Below are positions 11,197-22,443 of a stretch of 64,000 bases of DNA, one piece after another. The position numbers and the translations under genes were made by a program. The notes below the pieces were generated by a model that had not been told where the DNA came from, did no database searches, and saw nothing but the letters and a program-made list of their open reading frames with translations. Origin of the DNA: Sesamia nonagrioides (taxonomy: Eukaryota > Arthropoda > Insecta > Lepidoptera > Noctuidae); assembly GCA_017933935.1 (NCBI GenBank), contig JADWQK010001380.1, positions 3,348,001 through 3,412,000 on the forward strand. The letters are read 5' to 3'. Within the stretch, counting starts at the first letter, position 1. Each line of letters starts with the position of its first letter.

Positions 11197-11450
11197 ACCA
11201 ATTCGATAAGTTTGGTTGATAAAAAATACCTCATAATTATGGCGTCAAACATCCGCCATTTTGTTTTTTTTTTTAATGTCACCGTCTAAGACAAATCTAA
11301 CGATGTCTCAAATGTGAAAATCCGTTAGCCGGTTCTGGAGATACTTGTATCTCCAGAACCTCTTACCTCTTTCTCTTTGATTATCTTGATAGTAAAGAAT
11401 ATTACATTCATTCATATATACAAGATACGCGCTTTGTGCATGCCTCCGAA
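11197..11450 (+). mobile_element. Repeat U, partial, carrying a snapback
   Basis: Matches 15618-16158 (plus) and 42763-43290 (minus): ATGGCGTCAAACATCCGCCA, CTAACGATGTCTCAAATGTG, TTCTGGAGATAC. At 11331-11360 the sequence folds back on itself (14-nt arms, 2-nt loop), where both other copies run straight through. Confidence 0.75.
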
Positions 11451-11943
11451 TGTAATGATGTTTATAATTTTGCAAAAAATTAAAACTGACTGACTTTTGT
11501 GCTGAAATTTCTAAGTGTTCATTAATTACGTAGGTACGGGGACGACAGCAGGTCAAGCTACCTCAAACGGTCAGATATTTCCAATAAACATAGAGCCTTA
11601 ATGCTGTAAAGATAAAGTTGAAAATCTAATATGGATCTAGACGGAGGAGGTATCTGACAGATTGTAGTAGCTTGATGTGATGTCGTCTGTACATAGGTTT
11701 GGTACTGTTTCAATGTAGGTTTCTGGATTTATCATTGTATTTTTTTTAAATGCCTTATCATTGCATTCTCATCTTGTTTTAGTATTTTCAGTTGATTTTT
11801 AATTGTAGTTATCCATGCAAGTGTTTTTTTCGTTTATTTAATTATTAATAAATGTATGTCTTTTTAGTTAAGAAATATTACGTAACCGGATTAATTTCAT
11901 AAATGAGTTTATGTCATGTGATTGATTTAGCAATTTGTTAGGG
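11451..11943. other. Unresolved AT-rich stretch
   Basis: No element termini or coding homology recognised. Confidence 0.5.
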
Positions 11944-12560
11944 TTGAGAAAACTGATATCAAGTCCGGAAAGAGTCCTCACTCTACTCAAAGCAACGTAA
12001 GCTTAACCTTTTGCAAATAAGTTTCTACTTAAATCTACAACTGCTGGGTCTAAAGTTGTGACCTGTAGTTTATGCACCGTCACTGCCCAGCATAAAATTA
12101 AGGGAAACATTCGTCGCTCAATCTTGCCTTTTCCACGTAAAGCATTAAATTCTGTAGCACGAGGCTGGATCCAGACTCCAATACCAGGTAGGTTCCCTGT
12201 TATACTTGTGTTATCGAGCTCCACAAATACCGCTGGTAGTTTTCCTGGCTCCAACTGCTTTCTGCGTAGTGCTGGCCAATCTATTCATCGGATAATACCC
12301 ATAGCACCGTTAACCAGCCCATGGTTAGCATTGATGTTCCGTCTTAGCATGGCTCGAGAGCTTATACCTAATTTGAGTTGGTTTGGTATACTACCTGATT
12401 TATTGGGATCTTCAGGTATGTATTCCTCTCCCACGAGAGGAATACATACCTGAAATATATGGTCAAAAACCACTTTTTGACCATATGTTTTAGGATCAAA
12501 TGAGATGTCTACAGCACTAACATTGTATACTTTTGTGAGCTTTTCTAACTTTTCTGTCAT
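11944..12560 (-). pseudogene. Pif1-like helicase C-terminal fragment of a Helitron
   Basis: Minus-strand frames 12560-12285 and 12254-12003 join by a frameshift. Diagnostic pieces are HGLVNGAMGII, TVHKLQ (motif V context) and AYVALSRV (motif VI) at the 3' end. An in-frame TAA replaces the residue before AYVALSRV near 12003. These motifs belong to SF1 Pif1/RecD-type helicases such as the helicase half of Helitron RepHel. The Rep half is absent. A 19-nt perfect inverted duplication (12412-12453) sits inside the frame without breaking it. Compare 44208-44692. Confidence 0.75.
12412..12453. repeat. Snapback inverted duplication inside helicase frame
   Basis: TCAGGTATGTATTCCTCTC and its exact complement separated by CCAC. 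Confidence 0.9.
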
Positions 12561-13382
12561 GGTCGCGTTACATACATATTAATGTAGCAGATTTTTTTCT
12601 TTCCATTTATAATTTATACTAAACGTTATAATAGTTCTTTATTTATTTATGAAATTGCCATTGCAGTACTGGCCATTTTAAATAAAAAAAAACCTGTTTG
12701 GCTAATAATTCTAATTCAAAATCATTTTATCTTGCTTTTTTGTTTGTTTCAACATGGAGCTCTTTTTTTCCAAAAGTATTCGTTTGTTTATTGAATAGTG
12801 GTACATTTCTATCACATTTCAATCTTTTTCGTCATTATGGATACGTTAAAAATTCGAGTAATTATGGAATATAAGTACCGTTATGCTAACAACGCGGCAC
12901 AAGCGGCACGCAACATCTACGACGTTTACGGAGCTAACACTACAAACCAACGCAGTACTTGTTATTGGTTTGCTCACTGCCGTTCTGGTAATTTCGACTT
13001 TAAAAATGAACCCCGCGGTCATCTGAAGACTTTTGGTTGACAATGACGAATTGAAGACGATTGTGGAAACTGATGATACACAATCTACGGTTGATATAGC
13101 AACAGCTTTCGACAAAACAAACAAAAAATACAAACTATAGTGGACCATATGTGTTGAATTGGCAAGGTATAATATCTTGCCAAATGGATGCCCCACGAAC
13201 TCAATGATCGCCAGCGCGAAGTACGCGAGACGTGCCTGGCAGTGCTCAACAGACAAACAAATGAAGGAACTTTGAAAAACATTGTTACCTGCTATGAAAA
13301 ATGGTTTCTGTTTGCTAACCGCAAGCGCTTAGCAAGTTGATTAGATCCTGGTTCAGCACCTAAACACTCGCTTTTTTAAGGC

Positions 13383-13417
13383 TAAGATTTCGTTTGGAGC
13401 ATCCAAACGAAATCTTA
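13383..13417. repeat. Snapback inverted duplication
   Basis: 16-nt perfect arms (TAAGATTTCGTTTGGA and complement) around GCA, inside the mariner pseudogene. Confidence 0.85.
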
Positions 13418-13515
13418 CCCCTAGAAAAGCGATGGTCCCTGTTTGGTGGTCTAACCGGTGTGATTCATCACATCTTCTTACCAAACGGGATTAGCATTAC
13501 TGCAGATGTGTACTG

Positions 13516-13684
13516 GCCGCTTGTGTATTATTACCAAAATGTTAATTGTAATGCTAAATGATATAATGTTAAATGTAATCTTAATTGTAAGTTTGTGCTA
13601 CTCCCTGGACTACTAATTTAGTCATATTAAGTATTTATTTCTGTAAAGTGATTTGTAATCTTTAGAAATAAATGAATTCAAACC
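13516..13684 (+). mobile_element. Short retro-like insertion in mariner
   Basis: Flanked by GTACTG on both sides (13510-13515, 13685-13690), and removing it restores the mariner reading GTACTGTGAAGAACTG. Ends in AGAAATAAATGAATTCAAA, resembling a LINE 3' tail. Confidence 0.55.
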
Positions 13685-13923
13685 GTACTGTGAAGAACTG
13701 AACACAATGATGGAGAAACTGGCACATCTCCAACCAGCATTGGTCAATCACTCCTCTCCGCTGCTCCTGCACGACAACACGCGACCTCATACCGCACAAC
13801 AGTCTTCAAGTTGCAATAAAAGGTTGATGGGGTTGGAGGCTCTTCATCATCCGCCCTACTCACCAGACCTTTCGCCTACAGACTACTACTTTTTCCAGAA
13901 TTTGAATAGATTTTTTTAAAAAT

Positions 13924-14342
13924 GAAATTATAAACTAGCGCTTGACGGCCATCCCGCCTGATGGTAAGCAGTGACGCAGTCGTTGATGGTAAAGTGCACT
14001 ATTAGTTTATTAAGAGCCTATTCACTCTAGCCTTGAAGACACTCAAATTGTAGTCCGACGGAAACACCGCCGCTGGCAAACTGATGCAGTCCTTCGATGT
14101 ACACGGTATAAAAGAGGAGGCGAAATGCTTCGTCCGGATCGTAGTGGTGTTAACAACGTAAGGGTGGAAACTTGCCGTACGACGGGTCATCCGATGGTGG
14201 AACGGAGATGGGGGAATTAAATCATGCAATTCCCTCGCACACTCCCCGAAATGCATCCTATAGAAGACCGAAAGGCTGGCTACTCTACACCTGTGCTCTA
14301 GGCTTTGGAGACCGTCTCGAGTTAAGTCAGGGTTACCAATCA
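13924..14342 (-). pseudogene. SLEHR LINE: C terminus and 3' UTR
   Basis: A 113-residue minus-strand frame (14343-14002) carries SLEHRCRVASLSVFYRMHFG and ends FKARVNRLLIN-stop, the C terminus of a jockey/CR1-superfamily ORF2. The ~80-nt 3' UTR to 13924 is the tail shared with Repeat A. Upstream coding sequence resumes at 15200 after an inserted R1 element. Confidence 0.8.
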
Positions 14343-15199
14343 CTGGGCTTGGAGGTGGCCCTTCACAAGTCGGAGGCCATGGTTTTCCATGGCCCCCGGC
14401 GTGCGCCGGCGCCGGGATCGCATATCGTGGTCAGTGGGGCCCGGATAGCTGTCGAGTCCACCATGAAGTATCTGGGATTGGTGCTCGACAGCCGATGGGA
14501 ATTCGGGCCCCACTTCCGGCGACTGGCGCCCAAGCTGATGGGTGCAGCAGGCGCGCTATCAACGTTGCTTCCCAACATGGGGGCGGTTATACGTGGGAAT
14601 CGTGCGGTCCATGGCCCTGTATGGGGCCCCTGTGTGGGCGATGGACTTGACAGCCGGAACACTCGCCATTGTCCGCAAGCCGCAGAGAGCGATGGCCGTC
14701 AGGGTCGTCCGCGGGTACCGCACGATTTCCTACGAGGCGGCTTGCGTCCTGGCCGGATCCCCGCCCTGGGACCTAGAGGCGAAAGTACTCGCGTCATGAC
14801 ATGACATGATGAAAGACGCACCGGGCGCCGAAGAAGGGCGGATAACGCCCTCTTCCGCCCCCCATGAATGGGTCCAGGGGCGAGGGACATGGGGAAGTCC
14901 CCGCCCCCTATGGACCCCGAGGCGGAGGCGCGCGCGAGTGTCGACGCACGCCCCTGAGGCGATGCATGGGGTAGTTTAACACCCCACTATTCCGTGCAGG
15001 AGACGGGGCCCGGACAGACCGGGCCAGCACGAGGGTGTGGGGCCGTGGAAGAATTTAGACTCCCGCGGCCTCACGCGTTTGCTCGTGATAAAAGAGACAC
15101 CGGGGTGGTTTTAGTCAGTAAAAGTCTGACAGACCCCGCCGCCCAACCCAGAGCGGCGGACATCCTATGAGGATTTCCACACCGAAAAAAAAAAAAAAT
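14343..15199 (+). pseudogene. R1-clade LINE, 5'-truncated, inserted in SLEHR LINE
   Basis: Starts within the reverse transcriptase/C-terminal domain (MKYLGLVLDSRWEFGPHF, then after a frameshift VRGYRTISYEAACVLAG, stop near 14799). A GC-rich ~390-nt 3' UTR follows, ending GGTTTTAGTCAGTAAAAGTC ... GATTTCCACACCG and a poly(A) at 15185-15198. Flanked by AGGGTTACCAATCA on both sides (14329-14342 and 15200-15213), a 14-bp target duplication within the LINE coding sequence. GC content is clearly higher than the flanks. Confidence 0.85.
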
Positions 15200-15617
15200 A
15201 GGGTTACCAATCAGCCTCTTCGCCCGCCTCTCCACTGAATCCAAAGTGGCCAAGTGACACTTAGCAGCACTAGCCCAAATGTGGCTGCAGTACTCCACAC
15301 GAACCGACCTGTACTTTGTACAACATTAAAAGCTGCCCTGGTGTGAAGTACCGCCGAATCCTTGCGATAACGCCAAGTTCCTTGGCAGCCACCTTGGCTT
15401 TGGACTCAATGAACCGCCCAAAGTTTAGGGTGGAGGAATTTAGGTTGAAGGCGGTCGGTACAGTCCAAGGATACATTTTGAAAAGTAGGAGCCAAGGTGG
15501 ATGGGCTCCTTTTGGGGGTGAAAAGACACGCCTGTGTTTTGGCGGTATTGAATGCTACAAGTTTGGCTTTGCCCCATTCGGAGACTGCCACTTGCCTCTC
15601 GTCCAGCTGGTTTCTTT
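15200..15617 (-). pseudogene. SLEHR LINE: thumb/C-terminal part, upstream half
   Basis: Minus-strand frames VEYCSHIWASAAKCHLATLD, SKAKVAAKELGVIARIRRYF and VAVSEWGKAKLVAFNTAKTQ in several frames. Continuous with 13924-14342 once the R1 insertion is removed (RLIGNP joins DLTRDGLQSLEHR). Its right edge abuts repeat U. Confidence 0.8.
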
Positions 15618-16158
15618 AAGAATCAATAAACTCACACTGTGTTGGCAAAAATATATTGATTGCATGGGTAATTACTTCAATTAATACAAAAGATTTTTTT
15701 TTCCTATTAAACGGCAATTTTATATTTAAAGACTTTTTTATATAAAATATATTTAGAATCAATATATTTATTATAATCAGTGATTAAAATCCTTAATTTT
15801 GATACCCAACTCGATATGCTTGGCAGAAAAAAACATGTAATTCTTTTTTTTTGTTCCATTTAATACTAAGTTATATACATATTTAGAATCAGTGTTTAAA
15901 ATCCTTCATTTTGATATCCCACTCGATATGCTTGGTAGAAATTTATTTCTTTATATCTCACAATATGGCGTCATACATCCGCCATTGTGGATTTTTTAAA
16001 ATGTCACCTATCTAGTAGCAGTTGGGCAATTAAGTCAAATCTAACGATACCTCAAATGTGAAAATCCGTTCAGCGGTTCTGGAGATACTAGGTAATAAAG
16101 AATAATACATACAAGATAGGAGCTAAAAACATAACCCTCCTGGCAGTCGGGTAAAAAC
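15618..16158 (+). mobile_element. Repeat U, long copy, joined to LINE fragment
   Basis: From TTAAGAATCAATAAACTCAC to CATAACCCTCCTGGCAGTCG-type end. It is the reverse complement of 42763-43290, and the junction to the LINE fragment is identical in both places. Confidence 0.8.
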
Positions 16159-16160
16159 GA

Positions 16161-16611
16161 CTTTCAAAAAATACTACAAAGTAAAATAACTACATAATTT
16201 CAGAAGTCGGTATCTTTGATTTTTGTATATTCGTTTTTGACACCGACTCAGTTGTATCCGACGACCCTGAATACTATGTATTGAAAATGCCAATGTTTGT
16301 ATAAACGGATGGATGGATGGATAGATGGATGGATGTTTGTTACTGTTGAACTTCTGAATGGCTCTGGATGAAATTTGGAATGCAGATGGTATGTAACTAG
16401 GATTAACACATATGATATTTTTATCCCAATATCCGATATTCAAGTTGCACCCGATAGCATAAATGGTCTCCACGATGGTCTAATAGTAAGCACTACTGCT
16501 GAGCATGAAGCAAGAGGAAGCAACGAAGCAAAGTTACAATATTACTGTAATAAAAAAAGTATTCGTATAGCTACATTTCATTTTTTTAAGTCGTGATGGG
16601 CTATTGGTTAA
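16161..16611. repeat. Repeat V copy, GGAT microsatellite and Helitron-like debris
   Basis: 16161-16265 matches repeat V at 56808-56905 (AAGTCGGT, TTTTTGACACCGACT). (GGAT)n/(GATG)n at 16309-16336. 16337-16500 contains ATGAAATTTGGAATGCAGATGGTATG-like Helitron-style wording without clear ends. Confidence 0.5.
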
Positions 16612-16897
16612 AATAAGTCGCGGTGGCCTAGTGGTTAAAACACCAGCCTCTCAAGTATGAGTGTGCGGGTTCGATTCCAGTTCAGGCAAGTACCAATGTA
16701 ACTTTTCTAAGTTTTCTGATTGCAATGTGAAGGAAAACATTTTGAGGAAACCTGAACTTTAAGTCTGAAATCGCCAACCCGCATTGAGGAAGCGTGGTGA
16801 TTATGCTCAATCCTTCTCTCTAATCAAACTCTTCTTCTGTATGAGAGGACACCTGTGCCCAGCAGAGGGACAATAAGAAGGTTGATGATGATGATGC
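16612..16897 (+). mobile_element. SINE-B, near full length
   Basis: A-box-like GTGGCCTAGTGG, B-box-like GGTTCGATTCC, tail GATGATGATGAT. A ~20-bp extra segment (TAATCAAACTCTTCTTC) interrupts the CTTCTCTGTATGAGAGG block. Confidence 0.85.
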
Positions 16898-16959
16898 TAA
16901 AATTTTTCATCGACCATAGAAACTGCGTACCTTTTCTAATTGTCCATCATCGAGCAAGT

Positions 16960-17075
16960 GTCTGGCGAGCACTTACCCAATGGTTAATGTTGGGAATTTG
17001 GATCTTTGCAAGTTGCAAGGTGAACTCTGCTTGTGAAATGCAGGATCCGTGTGCCGTCATTTTGACGCATGGTTC
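16960..17075 (+). repeat. Dispersed repeat W
   Basis: Diverged match to the minus strand of 7020-7172. Unknown element. Confidence 0.5.
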
Positions 17076-17076
17076 G

Positions 17077-17535
17077 TATAAAGGGTGTATCTGACATCGA
17101 CGCACAAACGAGTATCATGGATCCAGTACATGATTCTGAACCCCCAGTGGTGGAATTTATCGCATATTTTTTCTATGCAGTTTTTTTCACTTTAGACCAT
17201 TCATAATGGCTATACTTTTATAACCGAATAAGATTGTAAAGTAAAAATTAATTAAGTAATTCTCTAATCACACAATAAAACGCAATGTGAACATAACTCG
17301 AAAAACTATCCTATCAGGTAATTCAATAGAGTTCACATCAGGGGTCAACGTCATACCTACAAACACGCGCGGCGGCACGCTTACAACGTTCAAAGGCTGA
17401 GCCGACACTTTTTTAAACATTGTTATTTTTGTAACCGCTCATTAACGACATAAATGACCATCATAATCTAATTAGTGGCATGCGGTGTAGTCTTTTCGCG
17501 AAGTTTGCGTTACGATGTCAGATACACCCTGTATA
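17077..17535. mobile_element. MITE with TATA(A/C)GGGTGTATCTGACATCG ends
   Basis: Left TATAAAGGGTGTATCTGACA and right complement TATACAGGGTGTATCTGACA give a ~23-bp TIR, TA at the outside, 459 bp in total. Mariner-like style; no coding capacity. Confidence 0.7.
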
Positions 17536-17734
17536 GCGTTTGTAAATACCACTACACTACACTTATACCAGGAGAAACTACGATATTTCCTGGTTTTTAT
17601 TTTAAGTCGATCCTACGGTTCCATCTGAAAGGCTTAGAGGTAATTCTAATAAATCCTAGTTTCATACATTACTTACTTCGTTATCTTAACGACTTTAATG
17701 TGAAATGGGATAAGTTGGTGCTAACAGCTTGACT

Positions 17735-18110
17735 AAAGGTGGGTCCACACGATACAGACTTTAAGTTTGTACAAATATCAATATGTATATGTTGTTTGTA
17801 TGTAACGAACTAAAAATCTGAGTACAAATCTAAAGTCTGAGTGAAATGTAAAAATCATAAGTTTGAGCGATGACATGATGTTTGTGCAGACTTATCATTG
17901 GCTCAGACTTGAATTACTCATAGCATGTCAATTTTCGAAAGTTTTCAACACATGCGTACAAACTTTCAACTTCTATGCTCAGACTTTGGTACTCTGACTT
18001 TTTTCACTCACACTTTTCTATTATACAGACTTTTGTATGCACCGATTTGTTGCGCAGAAAAAAATCTATGAAAGTCCGTGTGAAGTTGGTATCGTATAGA
18101 CCCACCTTTA
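17735..18110. mobile_element. MITE with AAGGTGGGTC ends, full copy
   Basis: TIR AAGGTGGGTCCACACGATAC versus right complement AAGGTGGGTCTATACGATAC. 375 bp. Interior repeats of CAGACTTT/AAAGTCTG. Abuts a second TIR start across TTAA at 18109. Confidence 0.75.
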
Positions 18111-18127
18111 AGGTGGGTCTACATTGC

Positions 18128-21100
18128 AAAAATCAAAATCAAAATCAAATCATTTATTTCAAATAAACCAGTTACAGGCACTTTTGAATTGTCAGAAGGT
18201 CGGTCAGTCAATAAGATGAAGCTAGTCGCCCATTCCAAAGAGTAGGTACCTATGGAGAAGAACGGGCAAGAAACTCCATGGACACTCTTTTAAAGTTTCA
18301 AGCTATTGTTACAAATATTTGATTACATCATTCATGTTGAAATCAACCGTGTGAGAACGATGCAGAAATAAATTGTACGCCGAGAGCGTCCATTATGAAA
18401 ACACACAAAAATCAATTCAGAAATTAAAATACGCCGTGGCAGCTAAGAGATGACCAGTCCCCTCCGACGGCGTCCGTTCACGAACATGACGAATGGGTCA
18501 GCATCATTCAGCTCAACCATATTCAAGGGAACCCAATGACCCAACACACACGCCACCATCAGCGAGACATTTGAGTGAGCATGACATACTCTCAACAGCC
18601 AGAGCACTATCAAGTCAATAAAAAGACTAACCCAACAAAAAAATGCCTTACAGCACATTCGTACATTGTGCTCACACGTTTGCCATGCAATTATACAATA
18701 CTAAGAAATTGAATCTACACAATGCTAAGATAGTTTTGTCCAAGGTTCAGCAGCTCCAACAGTGTTCCCGAATCTGTGGAAAGTTTAGCTCCTGTGTAGC
18801 TGTACAAGTGCCGAACACCTCTGTCAGCGATACAATTCCGTAACGTACAATATGCTTGGCTACATAGTGTGTAATACAGGCTTTGAATTAGTAACATTAA
18901 CAGTTACATATTAAAACTACAAGAGGAAAAATCAGAGAACAATCAGTGTATAGAAATCGGACGCAGCTCAAGCCCAAGCCTTTTTGTCCTCAATATAATC
19001 CTTCACACTATAAAATGCTTTCTGACACAACTTACGTTTAATGAAGGATTTGAATTTATTCAGGCTCAGATCTTGAACCACCTCTGGAAGTCCATTGTAA
19101 AAATGTATACATTGGCATCTGAAGGAGCCACCTATTTTCTTGAGCCTTGTTGTAGGTACAATAAATTTGTGCCTGTTCCTAGTATTTATATTATGGACAT
19201 CACTGTATTTTTAAACAATTTTATATTTTTATGAGCATACAAAAGATTTTCATAAATATATTGAGACGGCACGGTCAGTACATTAATCTCTTTAAATTTT
19301 TCTCTGAGAGAGTGTCTCGGACTTAATTTATAAATTGCACGAACAGCTCGTTTCTGCAAAACAAATATTGTTTGAATATCGGCGGCATTTCCCCACAACA
19401 GAATGCCGTACGACATTACGCTATGGAAATAGCCAAAGTACACTAAACGGGCCGTCTCAACATCAGTCAAATTACGAATTGTTCTAACTGCGTATGCAGC
19501 AGAACTTAGTTTTTTTGACAATTTTTCTATATGTGGACCCCATTGAAGCTTAGCATCCAGAGTTATACCCAAGAATACTGTGCTGTCTTCAGATTTCAAT
19601 TCTTCGCCCTTTATCAACACTTTAGTTTCCACCTGCCTAACGTGAGGTAGAGTAAACTTAATGCATTTGGTTTTTTTCTCGTTTAAGAGTAAATTATTAA
19701 CATTAAACCAATGGACTACTTTGGAGATCGCGCTATTTACATCATCAGTAACCTGCTGCTGCCGTTTCAGTTTAAATAAAAGTGAAGTGTCATCTGCAAA
19801 CAACACTATATCGTGATTATCCTTTATTAGGTACGGCAGGTCATTGATGTAAATAAGAAACAAAAAAGGACCAAGAATTGACCCCTGTGGGACTCCCATC
19901 GTTACCAAAGACCCGGAAGATCTTGTTCCATTAACGTCAACGCTTTGAATCCTACCACTCAAGTAAGATGTAATAAGATCCAGTGCAGAATTCCGGATCC
20001 CGTAGTGGCGGAGTTTCCTGATTAACGTATCGTGAAGAACGCAATCGAATGCCTTAGACAAATCACAAAAGATGCCCAAGGCATCACATTTATCCTCCCA
20101 TGCATTATAAATATGTCCTAGAAGTTCAACACCGGCATCAGTAGTTGAACGACCCCTTGTAAAACCGAACTGTTTGCTATGTAATAATTTATGTTTATTA
20201 AAAAAAATTTGCATTTGGTTTAAAATTAATTTCTCAAAAATTTTACTAAAGGTAGGTAGTACAGAAATAGGTCTATAATTTGTGGGGTCTGATGTACTAC
20301 CTGATTTAAACAAAGGTATTATTTTACTATTTTTCATGAGATCAGGAAACTCTCCACAGTCAATACAAGCATTAAAGATATCAGCTAGAGTGGGTGCCAC
20401 AATATCAATAATAGACTTAGCAACTTCCACCGAATGGCCCCATAGGTCAGCAGTCTTTTTTACATTTAGAGTGTGAAAGATTTTAATTATATCTCTACTG
20501 ATAACATATTCAAAATGAAACTCCGAATCACAAACATTAACATTTTCTTTAAGCAAAGACTCGGCAACAGAAGGTGATGAGTTTAGGGATTTAGTAGTTG
20601 AAACAGGAATATCCGAAAAGAAATTTTCAAATGCCTCAGAGACTTGCGAGTCTGATTTAATTATGTTGTTATTAATAGACAGGCTATAGTCAGTATTTCT
20701 ATCACTGGACCTTCCCGTTTCACTATTAATAATTTTCCAAGTCGTTTTAATTACATTGCCACTGTTTTTTATCTTTGAACTCAAGTAACGTGACTTGGCC
20801 ATATAATAAACTTGTTTAAATAATTTTGAATATTTTCTAACGTACAAATTGAATTCAACAGTGTTAATATAAATTCTCTCATTATACAGTTCATAAAGCC
20901 GAGTTCTACTTTTATAAATACCGATGGTAGCCCAATCAGAGAAAGATGCGTTACTATTAACAGAGATAGTCTTGGGAACAAAGGTGGAATCAAATAGCTT
21001 ACAGTATATATTAAAAAAAATGTCATAGAGATGATTAGGATCAGCATTAACAGCACTGGATAAGAATGGCAATTTATTAATGAGATTAAATCTAAAAACC

Positions 21101-21397
21101 TCCAAGCGGCTTTCAGTTTTGGGGTTAACAGTGATATCCTTTTTGGTCACTTTTTTACTATGGTTTGGAATAGTAATCCTTTGTCCGCAGTGATCAGAAT
21201 CAAGTAAATTTACAACTTCTTTGTGGCTTGGTATTATGTTTGTAAAAATATTATCTAGGCACGTGGCACAAGTAGGTGTTATTCTCGTGGGCTCCAAAAA
21301 TAGGTTTACAAGATTGTAGGACTGAAATAGACTTATAATTTTATTAGAATAACCAGAGTTCTCTAATAAATTAACATTAAAATCACCGCAAACGTAC
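18128..21397 (-). pseudogene. jockey/CR1-superfamily LINE, 5'-truncated, 703-codon ORF2 fragment
   Basis: Longest frame of the window (21297-19186, open upstream to ~21390). Order: endonuclease end (GDFNVNLL just upstream of the first Met, LDNIFTN ~15-20, SDH ~34-36), then reverse transcriptase with YRPIS ~341, DLSKAFD ~412-418, GVPQGSILGP ~468-477, catalytic FADD ~500-503, then the thumb and C terminus. A one-base frameshift near 19205 moves the C terminus (to ~18972) into another frame. Long 3' UTR ending in AATGATTTGATTTTGATTTT-like repeats at 18128. The active-site residues look intact, so this copy died by truncation and a late frameshift. The same family is at 37931-39410. It seems to have landed within or beside a second copy of the 17735 MITE, whose right half is at 21480-21596. 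Confidence 0.85.
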
Positions 21398-21479
21398 TAT
21401 AAAAATGACAAATTTATCAATTAACGAATTTCGCGAAATAGCGAATATTACAGTCCCAGCCGTTGATGCTGTCTTATTT

Positions 21480-21596
21480 TGCCATTGCATTTACACAGAC
21501 TTCACATTTCACTCAGACTTTAGATTTTTACTCAGACTTTTAGTTCGTACAGATATTTGTACAAACTTAAAGTCTGTATCGTGTGGACCCACCATT
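21480..21596. mobile_element. Right half of AAGGTGGGTC MITE
   Basis: CTCAGACTTTTAGTTCGTAC ... AAAGTCTGTATCGTGTGG ACCCACC matches the left end of 17735-18110 inverted. The partner end may be the TIR-like bases at 18111-18127 on the other side of the LINE. Confidence 0.65.
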
Positions 21597-21775
21597 ACGG
21601 TTTTGGGTTGCAGAGATATGTACATAAACTTATATTTATATAAAAACTATCTCTAAGAAAATAATAAATTGATAAGAAAATTGAGTGTTAAAATATTTTG
21701 AACACTTTATCAATCTTCTACTCAATTATCAATAAAATTATTAACATCCAGTTAAAATATATTGAATATTCTTAC

Positions 21776-21985
21776 TAATATAATAAATCGAAAAGTAAGT
21801 TTGTTTGTACCGCTTTCACGACGTAAATACTGAACTGATTGCTTTGAAATTTTGCAGACGTAAAGTTAGAAGTCCGGATAAAATAATTAATAGGGTACTT
21901 TTTATCCCGGAAAAATTTGATGTTCCCGAGGGAATCAAAAACGCGATATAACCGAACGCCACGGGGGCGAAGCCGCGGGTAGTAT
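21776..21985 (+). mobile_element. Non-autonomous Helitron-like unit
   Basis: Starts TTACTAATATAATAAATCGA, contains CCCGGAAAAATTTGATGTTC and ends CACGGGGGCGAAGCCGCGG GTAGTA. The same class as 46584-46955. The terminal CTAG is decayed. Confidence 0.65.
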
Positions 21986-22107
21986 TTAATATTTCAATAA
22001 TGGGTTATTTAAGGTGGTAAATATAAAAATAATGGGTACATTCCCCATCTTTATACCCTCTTTGCCGATAATGTTTCATTTGAAAGTCACGAACTTCTCA
22101 TGAACTA

Positions 22108-22440
22108 TTAGTTGAGTCCCGCGGTTTACCCGCATAAGTCTTAATTCCGTAGTAATATTTGAATAAAAAGTAGGTATGTTTTATCTTAACCCAGTTCATG
22201 GTCTAATCAATTAACAAATTTCATCATAATCCGTTCAGCCGTTTTAGCATATAACCGTAACATACACCCATACATAACATAACATAATCAGCCTATAAAG
22301 TTCCCATTCCACTGCACAACACTGCAAGCCTCCTGTCGTTCAGAGGGAGTGGCCCAGTACAGGTTGGTAGATGTCACATGTCTACGAAGCTTTTTGCCCC
22401 TAGGACATGCTGGTTTTCTCTCGATGTTTTCCTTAGAATA
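22108..22440 (-). mobile_element. Helitron-like fragment followed by SINE-E 3' part
   Basis: 22108-22270 carries an inverted CCCGCGGTTTACCCGC hairpin and TAATCCGTTCAGCCGTTTTA wording. 22275-22440 is the 3' body of SINE-E (TGACATCTACCAACCTG, CTCCCTCTGAACGACAGG on the minus strand), whose head lies at 22869-23098 beyond the Helitron pair. Confidence 0.55.
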
Positions 22441-22443
22441 TAT

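Larger units (their letters stand above)
12837..13919 (+). pseudogene. mariner transposase pseudogene
   Basis: Reads in shifting frames from an N-terminal HTH region (ARNIYDVYG... CRSGNF, start ATG 12837) through ETCLAVLNRQTNEGTLKNIV to HDNTRPHTAQ and YSPDLSPTDYYFF. In mariner the first catalytic Asp is in a TCDEKW-type motif; here 13293-13295 is TAT, giving TCYEKW, so it is dead at the active site. The second and third Asp are present. Multiple stops, a snapback at 13383-13417 and a 169-bp insertion (13516-13684) also break it. A cut-and-paste DNA transposase, now inactive. Confidence 0.85.

Noticed and set aside
12846..13256. 136-codon minus-strand frame
   Set aside because: Antisense shadow of the mariner transposase HTH region on the plus strand.
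17735..21596. Whole interval as one large autonomous TIR transposon
   Set aside because: The interior coding sequence is a LINE reverse transcriptase on the minus strand with its own 3' tail; the MITE ends are separate copies.
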